In this document: positions 7,477 to 13,637 of the stretch, one piece after another
Position numbering within the stretch: the stretch's first letter is position 1
How the letters are laid out: each line of letters starts with the position of its first letter
NCBI GenBank assembly: GCA_934394665.1
Contig: CAKRRS010000069.1
Coordinates: forward strand, 1-15,104
Direction: 5' to 3'
Source: an uncultured Acetatifactor sp.
GTDB lineage: Bacteria > Bacillota > Clostridia > Lachnospirales > Lachnospiraceae
DNA length: 15,104 bases
The notes under the pieces: generated by a model
Databases searched by the model: none
What the model saw: only the letters and a program-made list of their open reading frames with translations
Told to the model about the DNA's origin: nothing
Position numbers and translations under genes: made by a program

Positions 7477-9012
7477 TTAAAATATGTTTTTCTGCTTATT
7501 CATCATCACAAGCGCTACTGCTGCCGCTGCCAGGAAAATAACGCATACCGGCCAGCTGACAAATCCTGTTACCGCAATCGCGGTGTAAGACAGGCAGTAC
7601 GCCAGCACATTGGATGCCACATGGACAAATACAGCCATTTTAAATTCTCCGAAATATTCATAGGCATAAGCCATCAGACAGCCGATGAGGAATCCGTAGA
7701 CTCCCTGCACGTAATTCATATGGTAGATACCAAAAATCAGAGCCGACAAAGCAATTGCCAGCTTCAGATTCATAAATCTGCGAAGATATCCGTAAATCAC
7801 GCCTCGGAACAATAGTTCCTCCGCAATCGGTGAGATAAAACCGAACACCAGAATGCCCACGATGAAATGCGCGGAATACTGCTGGGATGCTACTTCGGTA
7901 TAGGCTTCAGACTTATTGGTCACGCCAAGAAGTTCAAACAACAGATTAAAACCAATCACGGCGCCGATCGTTGTGATCACCAGGAGGGCATATCTGGCTT
8001 TTCCTTCTTTTTTCAGGTGACTCAGATGCATGTCCTCTTTGTTCTTGCTAATCAGAAGCTTTGCTGTCGACCATACGGCGATTGCTCCACCGATGAATCC
8101 CAATGCCGCTATGATACTGGAGACATCTCCGGAATAGCCGTTATAGGCTCCGGTCTCATCCCGTAGAATCAACAGATCCACCAGTCCACCGGAGGCTCCG
8201 GACTGCGCCAGCTGATACAACAGTGCCAGCAGCGCATACTGCACTGCATTGCGCACCAGTATGAACATCAGAAACGAATACACCATGGTCCAGATTCTCT
8301 GATACATGGGGTTTTTCTTTTTATTGTCCGGATTGCCGTTCAGCAATTCTTCACTGCCGCGGAGTAAAAATTTCTCCAGTTCTTCCACAGATTGTACGAT
8401 GTAATCCGCCTTCGCTTCCTTTAACTCTTCCTTGCTTCCGTAGCCGTAGGTCACTCCCACACTCTCCACACCGAGAGCCCTGGCTCCTTCCACATCGAAT
8501 TTCCGGTCACCGATCATATAGACCTGTGCCGGATCCACAGGGTTCTCTCCAAAGAGCTGATGCAGTGTTTCCTGCACCACCTGATCCTTCGTCTCCCTTC
8601 TGCCGTCCAGTTCACTGCCTACCACTACGGCAAAGTATTTTTTCAGATCAAAATGTTCCAGAATTCTCTCCACATACACCTGGGGCTTGCTGGATGCCAC
8701 TGCCAGAAAATAGCCATTAGACTGTAGATTTTTCAGCATCTCCGGTATGCCGGCATATACTTCATTTTCAAAGATGCCCGTATCCCGAAACCGCTCTCTG
8801 TATTTTGCTACGGCTTCTTCTGCCTGTTCAGGCGTAAAACCGTAAAATTCCATAAAACTGTCCCGAAGCGGTGGTCCGATGAATGGCTCCAGCTTGTCCA
8901 GATCCGGTTCTTCAATGCCAAAAGAGTGCAGTGCATACTGCACACAGGTCGTAATTCCGATTTTAGGATCTGTCAGGGTTCCGTCCAGATCAAACAGCAG
9001 ATATTTTTTCAT
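7477..9012 (-). CDS. HAD-family phosphatase fused to a CPBP-type intramembrane protease
   Basis: This 511-aa protein has two unrelated halves. Residues 1 to about 215 form a phosphoglycolate-phosphatase-like HAD domain, with nucleophile motif DLDGT (Asp8, Asp10), a VASSKP motif II, a basic motif III around RRETKD, and GDRKFD (Asp169, Asp173). After a polar linker, residues about 235-511 are strongly hydrophobic with roughly eight membrane segments. They carry the CPBP (Rce1/Abi) motifs EELLFR (398-403), FGIYH (427-431) and HVASN (464-468), so the metalloprotease or glutamate-type catalytic residues are intact. The HAD half should be cytosolic. Each domain alone is common; the fusion is unusual. 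AAAGGA lies 7 nt before the ATG used; an in-frame TTG eight codons earlier is less likely. It lies 66 bp after greA and 39 bp before the glycosyltransferase, so it is probably co-transcribed. Substrates are unknown. Confidence 0.88.
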   Translation of the reverse strand: MKKYLLFDLDGTLTDPKIGITTCVQYALHSFGIEEPDLDKLEPFIGPPLRDSFMEFYGFTPEQAEEAVAKYRERFRDTGIFENEVYAGIPEMLKNLQSNGYFLAVASSKPQVYVERILEHFDLKKYFAVVVGSELDGRRETKDQVVQETLHQLFGENPVDPAQVYMIGDRKFDVEGARALGVESVGVTYGYGSKEELKEAKADYIVQSVEELEKFLLRGSEELLNGNPDNKKKNPMYQRIWTMVYSFLMFILVRNAVQYALLALLYQLAQSGASGGLVDLLILRDETGAYNGYSGDVSSIIAALGFIGGAIAVWSTAKLLISKNKEDMHLSHLKKEGKARYALLVITTIGAVIGFNLLFELLGVTNKSEAYTEVASQQYSAHFIVGILVFGFISPIAEELLFRGVIYGYLRRFMNLKLAIALSALIFGIYHMNYVQGVYGFLIGCLMAYAYEYFGEFKMAVFVHVASNVLAYCLSYTAIAVTGFVSWPVCVIFLAAAAVALVMMNKQKNIF

Positions 9013-9078
9013 TTCAAATTCCTTTTCTGATTCCAATTCTTTTCAATATCGTCCTTTGCATACAGGCTTCTGCATTTT

Positions 9079-9579
9079 TTAGAAACTGCGGATCTTGTCC
9101 CCGTCATCCTCTGTATTTTTCAAAGCCTTGATCTCCACATCATATCCCACATTGGCATTGACCTGCACATGCACGATATCGCCCACTTTTTTCCCGAGCA
9201 GTGCCTTGCCTAAAGGGGATTCATTACTGATCAGTCCTTCCAGAGAGTTTCCGCGGACCGTGGTCACGATCTTATAATCTTCCTGCGTTCCGTCATCGAT
9301 GAATTCCACGGTAACCGTGTTGTTGATTCCCACTTCATCCACAGCGGAATTCTCAGAGATCACCTTCGCCGTCTTGATCATTCTCTCCAGATAACGGATA
9401 CGGCTCTCATTCTGGTTCTTGTATTTTTTGGCTGCATAATATTCAAAATTCTCGCTGAGATCACCGTGTGCTCTGGCTTCCTTGACATCCTCCAAAGCCT
9501 TGGGACGTACCACCAGCTTGCGGTATTCGATCTCCTCTTCCATTTTCTTGATATCACTGGGTGTTAATTCGTCGTACAT
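9079..9579 (-). CDS. greA: Transcription elongation factor GreA
   Basis: GreA enters the secondary channel of backtracked RNA polymerase and stimulates transcript cleavage. The protein is 166 aa, slightly longer than the usual 158. An N-terminal coiled-coil hairpin (about 1-85) bears the acidic tip GDLSEN (39-44, Asp40 and Glu43). The C-terminal FKBP-like domain contains the family signature ISNESPLGKALLGKKVGD. The sequence differs from canonical GreA in the tip flank (FEYYAAKK rather than AEYHAAKE), so a second greA elsewhere in the genome is possible. GGAG lies 5 nt before the ATG. It sits 88 bp after the MraY-like gene and 66 bp before the HAD-CPBP gene, an operon-like position, although a weak promoter of its own may exist. 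Confidence 0.9.
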   Translation of the reverse strand: MYDELTPSDIKKMEEEIEYRKLVVRPKALEDVKEARAHGDLSENFEYYAAKKYKNQNESRIRYLERMIKTAKVISENSAVDEVGINNTVTVEFIDDGTQEDYKIVTTVRGNSLEGLISNESPLGKALLGKKVGDIVHVQVNANVGYDVEIKALKNTEDDGDKIRSF

Positions 9580-9609
9580 AATATCTCCATTTCTATCTTC
9601 ATTCCAAAT

Positions 9610-9637
9610 ATCTTATTTCCACTGCCGGGCTTCTCAA
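9610..9637 (-). promoter_or_regulatory. Weak candidate internal promoter before greA
   Basis: On the minus strand TTGAGA (9637-9632) and TAAGAT (9615-9610) are spaced by 16 bp. The -35 box is one base off consensus, but the -10 has two mismatches. It could give greA expression independent of the upstream gene. The evidence is sequence likeness only. Confidence 0.3.
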
Positions 9638-9667
9638 ATAATACCGTCCATGACGCATCCCACTGTT

Positions 9668-10633
9668 TTACAACTGCATCGCATAGATGACTGCCAACGA
9701 CAAAATAATCTGTATAATGGCAAAACGGAATACCGTCTGGGTATTGGACCAGTCCCACACCTTGCGCACATGATCGTGCAACGGTGTCCGCACATTTTTC
9801 AAAATATGAATCTTCAAAAATCTAAGTAAAGAAACCTTTAACAGTCCCAGGCCACCGTCCAGAATCAGCACCAGTGCCAGCGGAATGAACAAAAACGGAC
9901 AGCCACTCTTCAAAATAGCGATACTGATAAACAGTCCCATGGCACGGGATCCCGCATCTCCCATCATCAGCTTGCTGGGGGTGGCATTGTACCACAGATA
10001 CCCCAGAATACATACGGCAAACAGCAGGATCAGAAAAGAATAGGTCTCCTTTACTCCCTTCATACGATCCACAATGTAGATAGACATGATCGTGATGATC
10101 GACAGCGTTCCGGACAGTCCGTCCACCCCGTCGGAACAATTGGTCACATTCACCGAAGTCCATACCAGAATCACCGTAAGGATCGCAAATACCACGGGAG
10201 ACAATGTAAACTTCACATGGAACAGTGCCAGTTCCACCACGTTGGAATTATATTTCAGGAACGTGATGGCTACCAGTGCAGCCACACACAGATCCAGAAA
10301 ACCTTTTTTGTACTCTCCCCAGGGTGTCTTGGAAGCATCATCGAGGAAACCTGTCATCATACACACCACGATCAGCAACAGGTAGATCACCAGTTCCGCA
10401 CTTAACGGTGCAAACAGCAACACCGAAAGCACAAATGCCAGTACGAAAATAATTCCGGCACCCCTTGGTTTTCCCGCAGACAATTTTCCGTCATGGGCAA
10501 ATTCCCTTCCGGCATCTTTCGGCAGATACGGGCTCAGCTTCGCCGTAGCCAGTACGGTAGCCCCGAAAGCAAAAAGGATTCCAAAAAAAGCAAGGAGAGA
10601 ACTGCTTCCCTCCGGCAAGATCATCTGTAACAT
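9668..10633 (-). CDS. MraY/WecA-family (polyprenyl-phosphate phosphosugar-1-P transferase) membrane enzyme, divergent
   Basis: Enzymes of this family move a phospho-sugar from a UDP-sugar to undecaprenyl phosphate at the inner membrane face. The 321-aa, about ten-helix protein matches MraY length. It keeps the family acids: FLDDASK (Asp98, Asp99), NVTNCSDGVDGL (162-173, Asp168 and Asp171) and MGDAGS (224-229). It departs from textbook MraY at two sites: the TPTMGG loop is replaced by GKPRGAG (54-60), and the HHH motif reads PLHDH (284-288). It may be a second phosphotransferase for a wall or capsule polymer, or a lineage-specific MraY. GGAG lies 6 nt before the ATG used; an ATG four codons upstream overlaps the Shine-Dalgarno region. 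It is first in a leftward run with greA, HAD-CPBP and GT2, behind a promoter at 10770-10798. Confidence 0.85.
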   Translation of the reverse strand: MLQMILPEGSSSLLAFFGILFAFGATVLATAKLSPYLPKDAGREFAHDGKLSAGKPRGAGIIFVLAFVLSVLLFAPLSAELVIYLLLIVVCMMTGFLDDASKTPWGEYKKGFLDLCVAALVAITFLKYNSNVVELALFHVKFTLSPVVFAILTVILVWTSVNVTNCSDGVDGLSGTLSIITIMSIYIVDRMKGVKETYSFLILLFAVCILGYLWYNATPSKLMMGDAGSRAMGLFISIAILKSGCPFLFIPLALVLILDGGLGLLKVSLLRFLKIHILKNVRTPLHDHVRKVWDWSNTQTVFRFAIIQIILSLAVIYAMQL

Positions 10634-10638
10634 ACGAA

Positions 10639-10672
10639 TCTCCATTCCGCAGACGCTTTTGCATCAAAGACA
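10639..10672 (-). repeat. Leader element copy 2 (small hairpin plus SD region of the MraY-like gene)
   Basis: The minus strand reads GATGC-AAAA-GCGTC (10665-10652) followed by TGCGGAATGGAGA with the Shine-Dalgarno. Compared with copy 1 before gltD, the stem has a C-to-U change that keeps pairing as G-U. The loop differs completely and the downstream segment is nearly identical. Upstream, both copies have TCTTT just before the stem. Confidence 0.6.
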
Positions 10673-10677
10673 ATTTT

Positions 10678-10723
10678 ACGATTTCCATCGCAATATTTCA
10701 GTTTTTACGATACGATAAAAACT
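10678..10723 (-). other. Two further leader hairpins before the MraY-like gene
   Basis: 10700-10723 pairs AGTTTTTA with TAAAAACT (8 bp, 8-base loop). 10679-10690 forms CGAT-GGAA-ATCG on the minus strand, a stem with a GNRA-type tetraloop that can extend by weak pairs. Together with the element at 10652-10665 they make a string of hairpins resembling the arrangement before gltD. Folding is predicted by eye only. Confidence 0.4.
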
Positions 10724-10741
10724 TCCAAAAGTGTCCACTGT

Positions 10742-10771
10742 ATATTCTGTTCCAAAACAGTCACAGAATAT
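10742..10771. promoter_or_regulatory. Dyad over the start site of the MraY-like transcript
   Basis: ATATTCTGT (10742-10750) and ACAGAATAT (10763-10771) form a perfect 9-bp dyad with a 12-bp spacer. It overlaps the end of the -10 box (10770-10775) and the predicted start near 10763, the expected location of a repressor operator. A smaller stem, CTGTT/AACAG, nests inside it. Confidence 0.4.
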
Positions 10772-10798
10772 TTTAGCACATATACTTGGGAATCTCAA
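10770..10798 (-). promoter_or_regulatory. Candidate promoter of the MraY-like/greA/HAD-CPBP/GT2 run
   Basis: The minus strand has TTGAGA (10798-10793), a 17-bp spacer and TAAAAT (10775-10770) preceded by TGC, an extended -10. Each hexamer has one mismatch to consensus. The predicted leader is about 130 nt. This is the best promoter in the window. Confidence 0.65.
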
Positions 10799-10835
10799 AT
10801 GCTTTCCTTATATTTGACGACCATTTACCGGCTAA

Positions 10836-10864
10836 TTGACTTATTTCCCACAGTGGACTACTAT
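10836..10864 (+). promoter_or_regulatory. Candidate nudC promoter
   Basis: TTGACT (10836-10841) and TACTAT (10859-10864) are separated by 17 bp. The -35 is one base off and the -10 two bases off consensus. The copy of ACAGTGGAC at 10850-10858 directly precedes the -10. The predicted start is near 10871, about 100 nt before the gene. Confidence 0.45.
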
Positions 10865-10973
10865 ATTCTTATGATGTCCTTCCTCAAAATAACCATAGAA
10901 ACGTAAAAATGCCAATCGGCGATTCGTCTCTAAAAACTGTATTTAACCTATATTTCAAAAGGAGAACTGCCTT

Positions 10974-11876
10974 ATGATGATACACAAAATTGAGCCCCAT
11001 AAATATTATCCGGAATTCCGTAATCAGGAGCCGAAAACTACCGATTATCTCTTATTGTTTGACGGGGAAAAAGTCTATCTTCCCGGTAAAAACATTTCTT
11101 CTTCCGATGCAGCGCAATTATCTCTGCCTACCTTCGAGGAAGTCCACAGGCTGCTTTCGGTCCGCCAGCCCATGGACCGTTTTTTCCTGGACTGCGAATA
11201 TCTCTTTTCCATTGATGACAAGGCTTTCTATCGCAAGACGGCAGAAGACGCCGGTGCTCTGATGATTCCGGAAGAGCATCTCTACCCTTCCGGTGTCTTT
11301 CGTAATTTCGAGCCGGAATATCTGGCATTCGCCGGGATCACTGCTACCCAGATCAACCGTTTCCGCCTGGACCGCAGATACTGCGGACGCTGCGGTCATC
11401 CAACCGTCCCCAGTACCACGGAACGCGCCTGCATCTGTCCGGAATGCGGTCAGATCGAATATCCCAAGATTTCTCCGGCTGTCATTATCGCCATCGTGGA
11501 TACCGGGAGAGACAAGATTCTGCTCACCCGTTACGCCGGCGGTTCCTACCGGCACTGGGCGCTGGTGGCAGGCTTCGTGGAAGTCGGTGAGACTTTCAAG
11601 GGTGCGGCGAGACGTGAGATCATGGAAGAAGTCGGCTTAAAGGTCAGTGATCTGGTCTATTACAAATCCCAGCCCTGGTCCTTCAGCGATTCCGCCATGA
11701 TCGGATTTTTCGCCAAATTGGATGGGGATCCTGCCATCACCCTACAGGAATCTGAGCTTGGTGAGGCAAAATGGTTCTCCCGTGACGAAGTTCCTGATCT
11801 GCCTTCCACGATCAGTGTCGGTCAGGAGATGATCTCGCTGTTTAAAAACGGTGGGGATCCGTTCTGTCAGCTATAA
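10974..11876 (+). CDS. nudC: NADH pyrophosphatase / NAD-cap hydrolase NudC (Nudix)
   Basis: NudC cleaves NADH and NAD to NMN(H) and AMP, and removes NAD caps from RNA 5' ends. The 300-aa protein has an N-terminal NUDIX-like domain (about 1-130). A zinc ribbon follows, with Cys137, Cys140, Cys155 and Cys158 (CGRC ... CPEC). The Nudix domain has a complete box GX5EX7REUXEEXGU at 200-222. The NudC-specific signature after the box reads SQPWSFSDSAM (232-242), close to the family SQPWPFPxS and separating it from general Nudix enzymes. AGGAG precedes the first of two adjacent ATGs by 9 nt, so the first is used. It is the only plus-strand gene, transcribed from the divergent region, and it ends 26 bp before the shared terminator. 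At 300 aa it is somewhat longer than the E. coli enzyme (257 aa). Confidence 0.92.
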   Translation: MMIHKIEPHKYYPEFRNQEPKTTDYLLLFDGEKVYLPGKNISSSDAAQLSLPTFEEVHRLLSVRQPMDRFFLDCEYLFSIDDKAFYRKTAEDAGALMIPEEHLYPSGVFRNFEPEYLAFAGITATQINRFRLDRRYCGRCGHPTVPSTTERACICPECGQIEYPKISPAVIIAIVDTGRDKILLTRYAGGSYRHWALVAGFVEVGETFKGAARREIMEEVGLKVSDLVYYKSQPWSFSDSAMIGFFAKLDGDPAITLQESELGEAKWFSRDEVPDLPSTISVGQEMISLFKNGGDPFCQL

Positions 11877-11902
11877 TTGTCACTTTCCCCACCTTCCAAC
11901 AT

Positions 11903-11949
11903 AAAAAAACTGCCTCAGACAATATCTGTTGTCATGAGGCAGTTTTTTT
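11903..11949. terminator. Bidirectional intrinsic terminator between nudC and the flippase gene
   Basis: AAAAAAACTGCCTCA (11903-11917) pairs with TGAGGCAGTTTTTTT (11935-11949). The stem continues as GACAA/TTGTC after a one-base bulge at 11934, with a 6-base loop. There are seven Ts after the stem on either strand, so it should stop both convergent transcripts. The last two bases belong to the flippase stop codon. Confidence 0.92.
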
Positions 11950-13612
11950 ACTTCAATAGCCGGCACTTCTTCGCTGCTTTTACCAAGAGATACCCCTTCG
12001 GGAAGCTACGGAGTTCCGTTTCCGTGATACCGCGCATGAGAATCAGCATGACGAAATAAACCACAGCGGCGATCATGATCGCCGGAATCACAGAGATCCG
12101 CATAGACTTTGTCACCATGTACAGACCTTCATAGATTGCCCATGCTGCTGCCCCCATAAATGCGGAAGCCGCCGCCGGGATCACAAAGGTTCTGACGATT
12201 TCCTGTCTGTAACCCACTGCCTTTCGTACCGCCCATTGGTTCAGCACACACATCATGCCGGAATACAGCGTATTGGCAATGGCAATGCTGTACAGATCTA
12301 AGCCCGTAAACATCAGGAGTAATACCGCTGCCACCGTCTGCACCACCAACGAAATACCGGCGTTCACGATAGGTGTGTTCACCTTTCCCAGTCCCTGCAA
12401 AATGGAGCTGTTCAGCGTAGACAGTGCATAAAAAATCACAGACAAAGACAACGTCATCAACAGCGCTGCTGCCAGATTCAGCTCCTCCGCTGTCTTATTC
12501 GTGAACAGCAGGCTGATCACCGGCTTCGCCAGCACGAAAAGTCCTACCGCACAGGGAATGGAGATCACCATGGTCGTCTTCACCGCCAGACCGATCTTCT
12601 CTCTGGCTCCCTTCACATCCCTCGCTGCCATCAGCTGTGCCACGGAAGGAATCATGGCTGAAGCCATCGCGGAAGCAAACGCAATGGGAATATTGGACAT
12701 CGTCAATGACTGACCAGAGAAAATACCGTATTTTTCATAAATGGATACCGTATCCAGTCCACGCAGATTTGGATACCATTTGGTGTAAATGCTGTTGTTG
12801 ACCGTACTGCTCAAATTATATACGGCGGTGCTTAAGATAAACGGGGTCACCACCATCGTAATCGTCTTAAAAATCTGACCATAGGAGTCCACATGGGTAT
12901 GCCTGTCATGCCGCACTCTGCGCAGGATCATCTTCCGGTTCAGGGCATAGATTCCAGCCATAAACAGCAATGCCACCAGCACGCCGACGCCGGTTCCCAG
13001 AGCACTCCCCACAGCACCGTAGGTAGCTCTCGTCACCTGGCCTGCCTGATTCTCCGGGATTTCCATCGTCCCCATGAACAAATGGATCAACAGATACGCT
13101 GCTCCCACGCTGACCACTGCATTGGCGATCTGCTCCAGGATCTGGGACACGGAAGTCTGTGCCATACTCTTATGCGCCTGAAAATATCCTCGCAGTACTC
13201 CTAAAATACCATAGACAAAGATCGTCGGGGCAAAGGTCCGGAGAACCGTGACCGCCGCTCCCGATACGAACAATCCCGCTCCAAAAAACAGAAAAAGGCT
13301 GGCAATGCCGCCAACCACCAATACATAGATCATGGCTCCGTGGAACAATCTGTGTGCATTGCGGTATTCCTTCTCTCCCAGCTTCTGTGCGATTGCTTTG
13401 GAAATCGCCGAAGGAATACTATAGGAAGAGATCAACAGAATAATCGTGTAATAGTTATAAGCCGACTGGTAATATCCCAGTCCCAGATTCCCGATAACAC
13501 TTTGTAAAGGGCCCCTGTATAGGAGCCCTATAATTCTGCTGATGATCCCGGCCGCTGCCAGAATTCCCGCCTGCATGATAAAATTGTTCTTGGAACTGTT
13601 CTTATCTGCCAT
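11948..13612 (-). CDS. MOP-superfamily lipid-linked saccharide flippase, MurJ(YtgP)/SpoVB-like
   Basis: This 554-aa polytopic membrane protein with about 14 hydrophobic segments fits the polysaccharide-biosynthesis branch of the MOP/MATE superfamily, which flips undecaprenyl-linked sugars such as lipid II outward. The N-terminus (QAGILAAAGIISRIIGLLYRGPL) is the typical first helix and loop of YtgP/SpoVB proteins, and the length is close to B. subtilis MurJ/YtgP (544) and longer than SpoVB (518). I therefore lean to MurJ-like but cannot exclude a sporulation or capsule flippase. The start at 13612 has a weak, rather distant AAGG site. It follows glgA after 25 bp, suggesting co-transcription, and its stop codon overlaps the terminator. 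Confidence 0.82.
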   Translation of the reverse strand: MADKNSSKNNFIMQAGILAAAGIISRIIGLLYRGPLQSVIGNLGLGYYQSAYNYYTIILLISSYSIPSAISKAIAQKLGEKEYRNAHRLFHGAMIYVLVVGGIASLFLFFGAGLFVSGAAVTVLRTFAPTIFVYGILGVLRGYFQAHKSMAQTSVSQILEQIANAVVSVGAAYLLIHLFMGTMEIPENQAGQVTRATYGAVGSALGTGVGVLVALLFMAGIYALNRKMILRRVRHDRHTHVDSYGQIFKTITMVVTPFILSTAVYNLSSTVNNSIYTKWYPNLRGLDTVSIYEKYGIFSGQSLTMSNIPIAFASAMASAMIPSVAQLMAARDVKGAREKIGLAVKTTMVISIPCAVGLFVLAKPVISLLFTNKTAEELNLAAALLMTLSLSVIFYALSTLNSSILQGLGKVNTPIVNAGISLVVQTVAAVLLLMFTGLDLYSIAIANTLYSGMMCVLNQWAVRKAVGYRQEIVRTFVIPAAASAFMGAAAWAIYEGLYMVTKSMRISVIPAIMIAAVVYFVMLILMRGITETELRSFPKGYLLVKAAKKCRLLK

Positions 13613-13637
13613 AGATTTCTTACCTTACTTCAGTTCT

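Larger units (their letters stand above)
10733..10858. repeat. Distant 9-bp inverted repeat pair, GTCCACTGT / ACAGTGGAC
   Basis: GTCCACTGT (10733-10741) and its exact reverse complement ACAGTGGAC (10850-10858) lie 117 bp apart, one in the early leader of the MraY-like transcript and one inside the spacer of the candidate nudC promoter. This placement fits a shared operator for the two divergent units. With only 9 bp it might be chance. Confidence 0.4.
10634..10973. other. Divergent regulatory region between the MraY-like gene and nudC
   Basis: These 340 bp hold no gene. The left part (to about 10763) is the structured leader of the MraY-like transcript. The right part carries the leftward promoter (10770-10798), the rightward promoter (10836-10864) and about 100 nt of nudC leader with no clear structure. 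Several inverted repeats are described separately. Confidence 0.7.
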
